A program made the position numbers and the translations under genes. A stretch of DNA of 64,000 bases from positions 62,001-126,000 of the forward strand of contig NZ_LQPW01000039.1 in the NCBI RefSeq assembly GCF_002116635.1, in the 5' to 3' direction. Shown here piece after piece: positions 39,644-48,660 of this stretch; position 1 is the first letter of the stretch; every line of letters starts with the position of its first letter. Source of the stretch: Mycobacterium szulgai (lineage in GTDB: Bacteria; Actinomycetota; Actinomycetes; Mycobacteriales; Mycobacteriaceae). The notes under the pieces are model-generated. The model saw only the letters and a list, made by a program, of their open reading frames with translations. It was not told the origin of the DNA and ran no database searches.

Positions 39644-40609
39644 ATGACAGCACCCAGTTCGAAATCCCTTCGCATCCGGGGCCTGATCGTCGCCGCGGTG
39701 CTGGCCGTCGTCGGCGCCGTCCTCTACCAGGCCGCCACCGGCAACTACGACGACACGTTCAAACTGACCGTGGTCGCGAACGCGATCGGCGAGGGTTTGG
39801 CGCCCGGTGCCGAGGTCAAGTTTCATGGGCTGGCCATCGGGTCGGTCAAGAACCTGGAAGCCACCGGATACAACAAGCAGACGATGACGGTGCTGCTCGA
39901 CCCGCGCCAAGCCAAGGTCCTGACCGCCGACACCATCGCCAGGTTCACCTCGTCGAACGTATTCGGCACCGCGGCAGTCGAACTCGTCAGCGAGGGCAAG
40001 GGTCCACCCTTGCGGCCGAATCAGACACTGGTTCTGCGCACCGACGCCGACGCTGCGTCGGTGACGGGGTTGTTGCGTCAGGGCCAGCGAATCAGCCGCG
40101 TCCTCGACACGCCGGAATTCGACCACGTCATCGAGGTACTTCGCCGGCACGCCGGCATCGTGGAGCCGACGGCCAGGGCCGGCCTTGACCTCGCCAAGGC
40201 CTTGGCCGACGCGCGGACAATCTCTGTCTCACAATCGCTTTCGGTGCTGGCTTCGTTCCTAGGCGGGTTGGGCGCGGCCCTGCCCGCAGTGGGGCTGGCA
40301 ACCGGCATGCTCGATGCGCTCGACCCTCTGGTGGCGCCAGGAGGGGTGGCGCGCACGAATTTGGTTATGCGCCAGACCGGTCAGCTGTTACGCGATGCCG
40401 GTCAGATCGCCGTTCGCAACAATCCATGGCTCAGCCAGCTGCTCGGCGCCATTATGAACGTCGACGTCCCGGCGATGTACGCCATGGGCAGCCTGGCGCC
40501 GGCTTATGACCGGCTCTCCGGTCTGCTCGACCGCACCAGCACCGCTTTCCCGATCATCAACGGCGAAGTCCAGATGCGCACCGAGGTCATCCTGGAGGGT
40601 GGCCGATGA
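39644..40609 (+). CDS. mceA: Mce family protein MceA
   Basis: 321 aa. One N-terminal hydrophobic segment (GLIVAAVLAVVGAVLYQA) is followed by the MCE domain (TFKLTVVANAIGEGLAPGAEVKFHG ... VGS) and a helical needle region. At 321 aa it is shorter than typical MceA proteins (about 400 aa). The six Mce proteins assemble as a tunnel carrying lipids across the periplasm. ATG 39644 is 3 bp after yrbEB. The operon number cannot be assigned from sequence alone. Confidence 0.88.
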   Translation: MTAPSSKSLRIRGLIVAAVLAVVGAVLYQAATGNYDDTFKLTVVANAIGEGLAPGAEVKFHGLAIGSVKNLEATGYNKQTMTVLLDPRQAKVLTADTIARFTSSNVFGTAAVELVSEGKGPPLRPNQTLVLRTDADAASVTGLLRQGQRISRVLDTPEFDHVIEVLRRHAGIVEPTARAGLDLAKALADARTISVSQSLSVLASFLGGLGAALPAVGLATGMLDALDPLVAPGGVARTNLVMRQTGQLLRDAGQIAVRNNPWLSQLLGAIMNVDVPAMYAMGSLAPAYDRLSGLLDRTSTAFPIINGEVQMRTEVILEGGR

Positions 40610-41616
40610 GGAAGGTGTCGCGCTCGGTGCTGTGGCTGACGGTGTTCACCACGGTCGCCACGGTGTGCGCGGTCATCGTGCTCACGGCGCTGCGCAGTCC
40701 GGTCAGCGGGCCGGTCTCGCACTACACTGCTACCTTCACCGACGTATCGGGTCTGGACGTGGGCAACGACGTTCGCATTTCCGGCGTACAAGTCGGCAAG
40801 GTCGATGCCATCCGGCTGGACGGCCGTATCGCAAAGGTCGGCTTCACCGCGCTTGATGATCACCCGGTGTATCGCAATACCGTTGCCGCCGTGCGCTTTC
40901 AGAACCTGCTGGGTCAGCGTTATCTAGAACTTGTGCAGTCTGCGGCCGGTGGGGAACGGCTGCCCGCGGGCGGCGCGATCGCGATCGGACAGACCGTTCC
41001 GTCGTTCGATATCACCAAGCTGTTCAACGGCTTTCGACCGGTTTTCCAGACGCTCGATCCCGCGCAGCTCAACCAGTTCGGCGAGAACCTGCTGCGGCTG
41101 ATTCAGGGCGACGATTCCGGCTTGGGACCGGTGCTACGCGATCTGGACGCGATCGCCAAGTTCGCCGTCAACCGACAAGCCGCGATCACCGTGCTGATCC
41201 GCAACCTCAGCGAGATTTCCGGCGACATGGGCGGCAAGTCGCAGCAGCTGTTTCATCTCATCGCCACGCTGAACGACTTGCTGGCGAAGTTCACCTCCAA
41301 GGCAGACGATTTTCGCGCCTCGATCGACATCGAGTTGCCGCTGCTGCGCAGCCTCGTTCATGTTCTGGAGTATGGCGAGCACACTTTCGACGGTTCGACG
41401 GTCCCGCTGTACGACCTGATGAGCCGGATGTTCCCGCAGACGCCGACCATCGTCGCCGGGCTGTCGTTGGTGCCCTCCCTGGTTCAGGGGTTGCGCGATT
41501 CACTGGCCGACGACCAGCAGGCCACCCCGGTGTTCACCTGCTCGCACGGCCAAGTCCACCTTCCCGGCATCGGCGAAGTGTCTTTCGCTCAGCAGGATTT
41601 GGTGGTGTGCAGGTGA
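40606..41616 (+). CDS. mceB: Mce family protein MceB
   Basis: 336 aa. N-terminal transmembrane segment (SVLWLTVFTTVATVCAVIVL), MCE domain (YTATFTDVSGLDVGNDVRISGVQVGKVDAI), then helices ending with a cysteine-containing tail (FTCSHGQVHLPG ... VVC). It overlaps mceA by 4 bp (ATGA) and mceC by 10 bp. It is a component of the Mce lipid tunnel. Confidence 0.9.
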   Translation: MRKVSRSVLWLTVFTTVATVCAVIVLTALRSPVSGPVSHYTATFTDVSGLDVGNDVRISGVQVGKVDAIRLDGRIAKVGFTALDDHPVYRNTVAAVRFQNLLGQRYLELVQSAAGGERLPAGGAIAIGQTVPSFDITKLFNGFRPVFQTLDPAQLNQFGENLLRLIQGDDSGLGPVLRDLDAIAKFAVNRQAAITVLIRNLSEISGDMGGKSQQLFHLIATLNDLLAKFTSKADDFRASIDIELPLLRSLVHVLEYGEHTFDGSTVPLYDLMSRMFPQTPTIVAGLSLVPSLVQGLRDSLADDQQATPVFTCSHGQVHLPGIGEVSFAQQDLVVCR

Positions 41617-42620
41617 TCTTCGGCCGGTACCATCGCGCACTCGACGAGTGCGCCGCGGCGGCACGCAGCCGCAGGCAGGGCATCGTGGGCATATTCGCCA
41701 TAGTGGTTGTGCTGGCCACCACCGGCGTGGCGTACCTGAATCCGGCGGGGCAAACCGGTTACACCGCAACCGCCGGTGCCTCCGGCGGTGTCCGCGCGGG
41801 CGACGAGGTTCGCATCGCCGGTGTGCGGGTCGGCAAGGTCACCGGTGTCCGGCTGAACCGGACGCTGGTCGAAATCAAATTCGAGGTCAAGCGGTCAATT
41901 CTGGTCGGCTCAATGTCCACGCTGGACATCAAGCTGCTCACGCCATTGGGTGGCCATTACGTCGCACTCGATCCGCAGGGCGGTACGCCCCTGGGCGGCA
42001 ACGTGATTCCCCCGCAACGCGTCAAGTCGCCCTACGAGGGCAGCGACATGATCCAGGAGGTGACACCCTTCATCAGGGAGGTCAACGGCCAGGTCATCCA
42101 CGACACGTTCAGCGAAGTCGCACACGCCGTCGACGAATATCCCGATGCGCTGCGCGACATCCTGCGGTCGGCCGGCGAATTGACCGGGTTGTTGAGCAAG
42201 ATGACCGGCGACCTGCATCGCGGTCTGGACTTCGTCAACAACTCCAGCGCTGCCCTGGCTGCGGGGCGCAAGCAGCTGGTCGCACTGATCGAGCAGTTCG
42301 CTCTGGTCGGGCAACGCTATACATCGAAGTCCGTTGACATCGTCGAGTTCTTCACGCTGCTGCGCGAACTGACCCGAATTCTGGACCGGGTCCTGGTGTT
42401 CTACCAGCGCGAGGTCGCGCCCACCATCAATGGCATCGACGACATCTTCGACACCCTGTTCACCCACCCCGACCGGATCGGCAAGGCAGCTGAGGGCGTC
42501 GGTCAGATCCTCAACATCGTGGGGCCGATGTTGAGCGGTAACGGTGTCGTGCTGGACGAGAGCCACCGGTTGGTACCCGGGCAGGACCTGTGTCTGCCGA
42601 ACATCATGAGGCACTGCTGA
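41607..42620 (+). CDS. mceC: Mce family protein MceC
   Basis: 337 aa. Transmembrane segment (GIVGIFAIVVVLATTGVAYL), MCE domain (ASGGVRAGDEVRIAGVRVGKVTGV), helical region and a C-terminal cysteine pair (DLCLPNIMRHC). GTG 41607 is used; GTG 41613 is also possible and both overlap mceB. The next gene begins 2 bp after its stop. Confidence 0.9.
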   Translation: MQVIFGRYHRALDECAAAARSRRQGIVGIFAIVVVLATTGVAYLNPAGQTGYTATAGASGGVRAGDEVRIAGVRVGKVTGVRLNRTLVEIKFEVKRSILVGSMSTLDIKLLTPLGGHYVALDPQGGTPLGGNVIPPQRVKSPYEGSDMIQEVTPFIREVNGQVIHDTFSEVAHAVDEYPDALRDILRSAGELTGLLSKMTGDLHRGLDFVNNSSAALAAGRKQLVALIEQFALVGQRYTSKSVDIVEFFTLLRELTRILDRVLVFYQREVAPTINGIDDIFDTLFTHPDRIGKAAEGVGQILNIVGPMLSGNGVVLDESHRLVPGQDLCLPNIMRHC

Positions 42621-42621
42621 T

Positions 42622-43764
42622 ATGACGAAAAAGCGCGCCATGATCGCCGCGGCCGGGGCCTTGGCCATCGGGGTCATCGGGACTGTCGGCTTCGCCGGTA
42701 CCAGAGTGCTGCTGCCCGAATTCGACGACACCCGGCCCATGTGCGCCGAATTCAGCGACGCGGCAGGGCTCTACCCGGGCAATAAGGTGCAGCTGCTGGG
42801 CATCGAGGTGGGCTTGGTGACGGCGGTGTCCAACAAACCCGACCACGTGCAGGTCGATTTCACTGTGTCCAGGGATCTCGAGCTGCCGGCCGATGTCGGG
42901 GCCGTCACCTACTCGCAGTCGATCGTGAGCGACCGGCATGTCGAACTCACCAAACCCTATGCCGGCGGCCCGAAGTTCAGCGGATCTGGCTGCATCAAGC
43001 TGGCAGCAACCAAGACTCCCATCGGTGTCAGCGAAACCTTCGCCGCGGTAGACAAACTCGCCAGCACCGTGTTGGGAGCCGAAGCAGGGAAAGACCCATC
43101 GCAGGCGCCGGGCGCACAGGCGATCAACGACAGCCTGCTCGCGGCCAGCCGCTCGCTGGACGGTACCGGATCAGAGCTCAACCGGACGCTGCGTGAACTC
43201 GTCGCCGTCATCGGCGACCCCTACCAGGCCGATGCCGAATACCGCCAGCTGATCGAGAACACCGAGATCCTCACCTCGACGGTGCTGCAGCACTGGGACA
43301 CCGTGGCATCCGTGGTCGCGACCCTGCCCGGCAGCCTGCGCATGATCGAGGGACTGGCCGACGGCTTCGGGGCCTCGCTGCACCATCTCACGCACTCGTT
43401 GCCGATCCTGGTCGAGGCGTTGAATCGGTTCGCGCCCAGGGTGTATCACAACATCACCGACAAGCTGATTCCCTGGATCCGCGACGTCCTCAATGCCTTC
43501 ACGCCGCAGATCGTCGGCGCGATCAACGCCCTGCCCCCGGTAACCGATTGGCTCGCCGCTAAATACGAGCCGGCCTGGGGGACGCACAACGTCACGTATC
43601 TGCCACCCCAGGTTGCCATTTCACCGTCGCAGGCTGGTGCGATCTGTGATGTGTTGCGCCAGCGCAACACTCCCGGCAGTCAGATGGCGTGTGCGGCCGG
43701 TGCCGCCTCCGACCCCGTGACGCTGGGCCTGACCGATCTCATCCTGGGGGCCGCGGTCCCATGA
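42622..43764 (+). CDS. mceD: Mce family protein MceD
   Basis: 380 aa. Transmembrane segment (MIAAAGALAIGVIGTVGFAG), MCE domain (FSDAAGLYPGNKVQLLGIEVGLV), then a long helical region and a late cysteine-bearing tail (GAICDVLRQ ... MACAAG). ATG 42622 follows mceC by 2 bp, and the stop overlaps mceE by 4 bp. Confidence 0.9.
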   Translation: MTKKRAMIAAAGALAIGVIGTVGFAGTRVLLPEFDDTRPMCAEFSDAAGLYPGNKVQLLGIEVGLVTAVSNKPDHVQVDFTVSRDLELPADVGAVTYSQSIVSDRHVELTKPYAGGPKFSGSGCIKLAATKTPIGVSETFAAVDKLASTVLGAEAGKDPSQAPGAQAINDSLLAASRSLDGTGSELNRTLRELVAVIGDPYQADAEYRQLIENTEILTSTVLQHWDTVASVVATLPGSLRMIEGLADGFGASLHHLTHSLPILVEALNRFAPRVYHNITDKLIPWIRDVLNAFTPQIVGAINALPPVTDWLAAKYEPAWGTHNVTYLPPQVAISPSQAGAICDVLRQRNTPGSQMACAAGAASDPVTLGLTDLILGAAVP

Positions 43765-44798
43765 GCCGACGATTGATCGCCGCATTGCTCGGCGTCGCGG
43801 TGGTCGGGCTGACCGCAGGATGTTCGCTTGATCCGACGCGGTTGCCAGTACCGGGTTCGTATGTCCCGGGCGACAAGTACACCATTAAGGTCGAGTTCTC
43901 CAGCGTGCTGAACCTGCCGGGCAGAGCCAAGGTGGACTTCGGCGGAGTGCGGGTGGGCGTCCTGGACCGCGTTCAGCTGGTCGGCAGTACCGCGGTGGCT
44001 TACGTAGACGTCGCTAAAAACATTCTGCTGCCGCAGAATACCCGCGCCGAGCTACGGCAGGCCACCGTCCTCGGCGACATCTACATCGCGCTGCTGCCGC
44101 CCGACAACCCGGCACCGGGTGCCCTGCGAGACGGGGACACCATTCCGTTGCGCAACACACTGCCGGCCGACAACGTCGAAGACATCTTGCGCGGGGTATC
44201 GAACCTGGTGTCCGGCGGCGCGCTGAATACCTTGCAGGAAACCGTGATCAACTTCAATAAGGCCTTTCCGAAAGACCCTGCCGAGCAGGAGCGGATCCGG
44301 ACGAAATTGGCCGGCGTGCTGCGCGACTTGGCGGCCAACCAGGCCGCTATCGACGAAATACTGTCCAGTGCAGAAAATCTCAGCAGCGGCGTGATCGACG
44401 ACACCGGTGTCGTCGAGAGGTTGCTCAGCGAAGGCCCGGGCAAACTCGAGGCGATGACCGGCGTGTTGCCGGACATAATCCAGCTGCTCGTCGATTTCCA
44501 GGACCTCGGCCGCAGCGGTGCACAGTTGCTGGTCCCCAATGCGCCCGACTTCATCCAGATGCTCTCCTACATAACGCCGTTGGTCGGATCGGTCGCGACG
44601 GCCGACACTACGGTTCCGGTGATCGCCGACAAGCTGGTCGGATTGGTACGCGACAAGCTCATTCCGTTCTTCGGCAACGGTGGACCGAAGTTCAGCGTCT
44701 CCGAGGTGCATCCGCCGCAGGGAAACCCCGGAGTGGATCCCGCTGACAAGGCCGATCAGGCCGTCTCGGCGATGCGGGCGATGGGAATGCTGCCGTGA
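43761..44798 (+). CDS. mceE: Mce family lipoprotein MceE (Lpr-type)
   Basis: 345 aa from ATG 43761, which overlaps the mceD stop (ATGA) and gives a signal peptide (LIAALLGVAVVGLTAG) with lipobox LTAGC (Cys21). MceE is the lipid-anchored member in all mycobacterial mce operons. The MCE domain (FSSVLNLPGRAKVDFGGVRV) and helical needle region follow. The frame is open upstream to 43689, inside mceD. Confidence 0.92.
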   Translation: MSRRLIAALLGVAVVGLTAGCSLDPTRLPVPGSYVPGDKYTIKVEFSSVLNLPGRAKVDFGGVRVGVLDRVQLVGSTAVAYVDVAKNILLPQNTRAELRQATVLGDIYIALLPPDNPAPGALRDGDTIPLRNTLPADNVEDILRGVSNLVSGGALNTLQETVINFNKAFPKDPAEQERIRTKLAGVLRDLAANQAAIDEILSSAENLSSGVIDDTGVVERLLSEGPGKLEAMTGVLPDIIQLLVDFQDLGRSGAQLLVPNAPDFIQMLSYITPLVGSVATADTTVPVIADKLVGLVRDKLIPFFGNGGPKFSVSEVHPPQGNPGVDPADKADQAVSAMRAMGMLP

Positions 44799-45757
44799 AG
44801 TTCAGTGCCGCGGCGACTTTGGTGATCCTGGCGGTCATGACCGTGCTTGGCGTCGGCTATCTATCGCTCGGTGTACTTGGCACGGACCCGACCGCGAAGC
44901 CGACCCGGATCACCCTGATGCTGGACAGCTCGGGTGGGCTACTGCCCACCTCGCAGGTGACGATGCGCGGGATTCGGGTGGGCCGGGTGACTGGAATCCG
45001 CACCACCGCAACCGGCCTGAAGGTATCGATCGATCTCGACCGAGCGTATCCCGTCCCCGTCGACAGCGTTATCAGTGTGCAGAACCTCTCACTCGTCGGT
45101 GAGCAGTACATCGACTTCAAGCCCAAACACGTAGCGCCGCCGTACTTCAGCGACGGCTCGGTGATTCCCGCCGACCGAGTGGCGGCGGCGGTTACCGTGA
45201 GCGACCTGCTGGCCCGAGCCAACGCGCTACTGTCTGCGCTCAATCCGGCTTACGTCCGCACCATAGTGGCGAACGTTTCGCAGGCGTTCGCCGGCAATGA
45301 CGACACCCTCGACGCGCTGGCCACGTCAGCGGGTTTGGTCGCCAAGCTGGAGTGGGAGAACCGCGAGCTGCTCACCACGCTGTTCGGCAATGTCTCCACG
45401 CTGACCGCCGACCTGGACCAACTGCATGCCGGGGCGGTGCTGAGCGAGGCCGGCAACCTGCTGCCGGGTGCGCTGTCGGCGTTGAGCGGGCTGGTCCGCG
45501 ATACCGACGAATACACCCGTGCGGGTGACGGAGCCTTTGCGCCGGGCACGCCGATTTCTACACTCGTGGCCAACCTCGGTGAGTACCTCGACACGTTGGC
45601 TGGACCCTTGAGCACCTTCGCGACGGTGCTGGAGCCGGCGACGGCGCCGTTGCGCGGCTGCAAGGTCAACGCCGGGCACTGGCTGGATTTCTGGGAGTCA
45701 ACCTTCAATGACGCCGGTGGACTGCGGGTGCAGGTGAATGTGCCGGAGGGGCACTGA
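44795..45757 (+). CDS. mceF: Mce family protein MceF
   Basis: 320 aa. N-terminal hydrophobic segment (AATLVILAVMTVLGVGYLSL), MCE domain (LDSSGGLLPTSQVTMRGIRVGRVTGI) and a shorter-than-usual helical tail. It overlaps mceE by 4 bp (GTGA). It is the last Mce subunit and is followed after 16 bp by an Mce-associated gene. Confidence 0.9.
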   Translation: MKFSAAATLVILAVMTVLGVGYLSLGVLGTDPTAKPTRITLMLDSSGGLLPTSQVTMRGIRVGRVTGIRTTATGLKVSIDLDRAYPVPVDSVISVQNLSLVGEQYIDFKPKHVAPPYFSDGSVIPADRVAAAVTVSDLLARANALLSALNPAYVRTIVANVSQAFAGNDDTLDALATSAGLVAKLEWENRELLTTLFGNVSTLTADLDQLHAGAVLSEAGNLLPGALSALSGLVRDTDEYTRAGDGAFAPGTPISTLVANLGEYLDTLAGPLSTFATVLEPATAPLRGCKVNAGHWLDFWESTFNDAGGLRVQVNVPEGH

Positions 45758-45773
45758 CAGTGAAGGATCCAAC

Positions 45774-46367
45774 ATGACCATCGACACGATCGAGAAGAGC
45801 GACGACACCGATAGCGACACCGCCGACACCGCGGCCGACGGCGCCCAGCCGCGGGCCAGGAAGCCCCGGCGGTGGGTTCTGCTGCTAGCCGCGGCAGCGC
45901 TGATCGTCGCCGGCATGTTCGGGTACGACAAATACCGCAGCGTGACCGACGAGCTGGCGGCCCTGCGCCAGGCCAATTCCGATCACGACGCGGTGGCCAA
46001 GCTCGCCAAGGAGTACGCGCTGAAGTCGCTGAGCTACAGCTTCGAGGATCCCGACGCCTTCTTCCGGTCGGTGGAGGGCGGCGTTTCGCAAACGCTCAAA
46101 GACAAGTACGTCAACGCCACCGAGCTTCTCAAGGGCGTGATGCTGCAGGCACAGGTCACCTCGACCGGTGAGGTGCTGGCGACCGATGCCGTCGCCCAAC
46201 CCGGCCAGGTCTACCAGGTAGTGGTGTCGGCCACGCAGACCACACGCAACATGCAGAACCCGAAGCCGCGGGTATCACTGATTCTGCTGCAGGTGACGGT
46301 CAACAAAGTCGGCGACGGCTGGCAGGTATCCGATATCGGACCTAAGACCGGGAGCCACGCTCCGTAG
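45774..46367 (+). CDS. Mce-associated membrane protein
   Basis: 197 aa from ATG 45774 (TGAAGGATC upstream; the frame is open to 45738). An acidic N-terminus (DDTDSDTADTAADG) precedes one transmembrane segment (WVLLLAAAALIVAGMFGY) and an NTF2-like soluble domain ending VSDIGPKTG, the usual build of Mam proteins that follow mce operons. These stabilise or help assemble Mce complexes. It is likely the last gene of the operon. Confidence 0.88.
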   Translation: MTIDTIEKSDDTDSDTADTAADGAQPRARKPRRWVLLLAAAALIVAGMFGYDKYRSVTDELAALRQANSDHDAVAKLAKEYALKSLSYSFEDPDAFFRSVEGGVSQTLKDKYVNATELLKGVMLQAQVTSTGEVLATDAVAQPGQVYQVVVSATQTTRNMQNPKPRVSLILLQVTVNKVGDGWQVSDIGPKTGSHAP

Positions 46368-46423
46368 CCGCTTCCGGCCCGAGCGTAACGCCACCGAGGA
46401 TTCCGGCTGGATTTCTTGCGGGG

Positions 46424-46461
46424 GCCTTACGTTCGCCACAAAGCCTTACGTTCGCCACAAA
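46424..46461. repeat. Perfect tandem 19-bp direct repeat
   Basis: GCCTTACGTTCGCCACAAA occurs twice back to back (46424-46442 and 46443-46461) in the 140-bp gap between the Mce-associated gene and the CYTH-CHAD gene. The second copy is followed by TAAGGC, which can pair with GCCTTA of either copy. It may be a regulatory site upstream of the next gene or simple slippage. Confidence 0.85.
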
Positions 46462-46507
46462 TAAGGCTCGACGTTTGACCGCTGCCGTAAGCGGAAATGC
46501 CTTCTGA

Positions 46508-47905
46508 ATGAACGGCACGCTCGAACGTCACGCCGCATGGGACGTTGACGATCGATTCGTGCTACCCGCGCCGAATGGCCTGCTGGGTAAGCGGGTGCGC
46601 CATGACAGCGTCGACGAGACCGTCGTGTACTACGACACCCCAGGGCACGACCTGCGCGCTTTCGGGGTTTCGCTACGTCGCCACGACGGCGACTGCGAAG
46701 CCGGCTGGCGGCTCGAGATCCCGGCCAGCGACGGTCGAAACGAATTATGTTGGCCGCCTTCGGATCAGCCTCCAGCCGAGGCGATCGGCCTGCTTACCGG
46801 CCTGACTGGTGGCGAGGGCCTGGTCGATATCGCAAAGATCCATACCCTGCGCGAGCGTTATCGCCGAACCAAGCCACGTCTTGAAGTCGACGACGATCGG
46901 GTTCGGGCCTCAGTCGGTGCGCACCTGCTGGCCTGGCGTGAGATCGAGGTGGACGCCGACGGGCGGGACCGGTCGGCGGCCAAGCGGATCGGTAAGCGGC
47001 TGCGCGCCGCGGGCGCCCGGCGTTCGCGGTATTCGTCGAAGCTCGCACATGTCGCACCGGCCGAACGAATAGCCACTGGCCGGGCGGCAGCGGCGTTCCT
47101 CAACTACCTGCACGCGCAGCTCGATCAGATAGCCGCCGGTGACATCGGGTTGCGGCGGGGGCGAGACCCGATCCACGACACCCGCGTCGCGATCCGCCGG
47201 TTACGTAGCACGCTGCGAGTATTCGCACCCGTACTCGACGAGTCGGTCGGCGACATGGACGGTGAGCTCAGGTGGTTCGCGGGGCTGCTCGGCGACGTCC
47301 GCGACTGCCGTGTCCAGCAGCACCGCTTCGGCGACGCCATCGATGGGCTTCCCGACGAGCTGGTCCTGGGACCGGTCAAGGCACGCATCGGCAAGGATCT
47401 GCAGGCCGTCGAACTTCCGGCGCGCGCTGCAGTACGTGAGGCTATGGATTCCGAGCGCTACCTGGCCATCATGGCGGTGCTGCGGCGCTGGCGGACCGAC
47501 GCGCCCGTCGCCGCGGACATCACCACCGCCAAGCTACGCAAGCGGCTGCGGCGCGCTCGGCGCAAGGCGGATCGGAGGCTGGTGACCGCGCTTGGATCCC
47601 AACCGCAATCCGGACAGGACCACCTGCTGCACCGAGCGCGCAAAGCCGCCAAGCGAGCCCGCTACGCCGCCGAGCTGTGCCAGCCGCTGCACCCGGCGGC
47701 AAAGCGAAAGATCAAGAAGTACAAGCACATTCAACGCGTCCTTGGCGATCATCAGGACACCGTGGTCGCCACCGAAGCACTGCGCAAGATGGCGATAGCG
47801 GCGGGAACGACTCCCGGGGAGAACGGCTTCACCTACGGCATGCTCTACGCGCGCGAGCGGCAGATAGCCGAGCAATGCCGTCGAGAAGCCCGGCAACTCG
47901 GGTAG
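46508..47905 (+). CDS. CYTH and CHAD domain protein
   Basis: 465 aa. The N-terminal half (1-190) is CYTH-like with YDTPGHDLRAFGVSLRRHD and LEVDDDRVRAS. The C-terminal half (about 200-465) is a CHAD domain with repeated conserved histidines and basic residues (GRDPIHDTRVAIRRLRS, HRARKAAKRARYA, RVLGDHQDTVVATE). CYTH domains act on triphosphates, and CHAD domains bind inorganic polyphosphate, so a polyphosphate-associated role is likely. The classical ExExK at the CYTH N-terminus is degenerate (ERHAAWDV), which questions phosphatase activity. Confidence 0.85.
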   Translation: MNGTLERHAAWDVDDRFVLPAPNGLLGKRVRHDSVDETVVYYDTPGHDLRAFGVSLRRHDGDCEAGWRLEIPASDGRNELCWPPSDQPPAEAIGLLTGLTGGEGLVDIAKIHTLRERYRRTKPRLEVDDDRVRASVGAHLLAWREIEVDADGRDRSAAKRIGKRLRAAGARRSRYSSKLAHVAPAERIATGRAAAAFLNYLHAQLDQIAAGDIGLRRGRDPIHDTRVAIRRLRSTLRVFAPVLDESVGDMDGELRWFAGLLGDVRDCRVQQHRFGDAIDGLPDELVLGPVKARIGKDLQAVELPARAAVREAMDSERYLAIMAVLRRWRTDAPVAADITTAKLRKRLRRARRKADRRLVTALGSQPQSGQDHLLHRARKAAKRARYAAELCQPLHPAAKRKIKKYKHIQRVLGDHQDTVVATEALRKMAIAAGTTPGENGFTYGMLYARERQIAEQCRREARQLG

Positions 47906-47909
47906 GCGC

Positions 47910-47946
47910 GCCGGGATGGCCCGTTGAGGGGGCGGGCCATCCCGGC
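47910..47946. terminator. Strong hairpin, likely bidirectional terminator
   Basis: A perfect 14-bp stem (47910-47923 GCCGGGATGGCCCG with 47933-47946) encloses a 9-nt loop. It starts 4 bp after the CYTH-CHAD stop and sits between convergent genes. There is no U-tract, as is usual for mycobacterial hairpin terminators. Confidence 0.8.
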
Positions 47947-47954
47947 CTACGCGG

Positions 47955-47978
47955 GTCTACTTACCCGTCTACTTACCC
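47955..47978. repeat. Tandem 12-bp direct repeat
   Basis: GTCTACTTACCC occurs twice in direct tandem immediately after the terminator hairpin and just before the convergent coiled-coil gene's stop. Probably slippage; no function suggested. Confidence 0.8.
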
Positions 47979-47983
47979 AAGGG

Positions 47984-48400
47984 TTAGCCGTTGGGCGTGC
48001 GCCGCCCGGCAGTCGGCTGGTCCTCGATTTCGCGGATTTCGCGCCGGTCTTCGCTGACGGTGGGGTCGATGCCGTCGGCGCGGTCCCACTGTTGCTGCAG
48101 TTGTTCGCGCGATGCCGACAATTCGTTCTCGTGCGCGGTCGCCCGCTCCTGCAGCCGGGCGGCCTCGGCGGCCTTTACCTCGGCCTCGGCCTGGGCGGCC
48201 CGCGCCTTGGCGGCTGTTTCATCGGCGAGTGCCTGACGGCGTTCCACTTTGGCGGTCTGCAGCCGGGCCTGCTCGCGGATTTCTTCGGCCTGGCGCTGTT
48301 TGCGACGCCGCTGACCTCTGTTGACGGCCACGGCGAGGACGACGATTAGCAGAATCGCCACTACCGCGACGATCACAATCCATATGGCGCTGGTACTCAT
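47984..48400 (-). CDS. Small membrane protein with coiled coil
   Basis: 138 aa. One N-terminal transmembrane helix (IWIVIVAVVAILLIVVLAVAV) is followed by a basic stretch (RGQRRRKQRQ) and about 70 residues of Ala/Glu/Arg-rich coiled coil, then an acidic tail. No family recognised. It is likely anchored in the membrane with a cytosolic coil. ATG 48400 has GAGCTC-type purines upstream (AGCTCATC). Confidence 0.7.
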   Translation of the reverse strand: MSTSAIWIVIVAVVAILLIVVLAVAVNRGQRRRKQRQAEEIREQARLQTAKVERRQALADETAAKARAAQAEAEVKAAEAARLQERATAHENELSASREQLQQQWDRADGIDPTVSEDRREIREIEDQPTAGRRTPNG

Positions 48401-48660
48401 GATGAGCTCCGTCGATAGATCGGTCTGGTTGTACTGCAGCCCGTGCCTACCGAATCCCCATATTCAACAGATATAAAACAAGCCCGTTGGCCGGGCGCAG
48501 TGTCGAGCTCGGTAGGTAGGCCGATCCGCCCTGGGACATGAAGGTATGCCGCCGCCTCATGATCGGCCCGATGGCATGGTCATCGAGGGCGATCCCGGAC
48601 CTTGCCCCGGGTGTCAGCTAACCGTGCGGGGTCCTGGCCGCGCTTGCCAGAATGGACTGC

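Noticed and set aside
48401..48660. Possible small gene (60-aa frame from 48546)
   Set aside because: No ribosome-binding site, it overlaps the nat start in another frame and has no recognisable feature; the 260 bp are better read as the divergent promoter region of nat and the coiled-coil gene.
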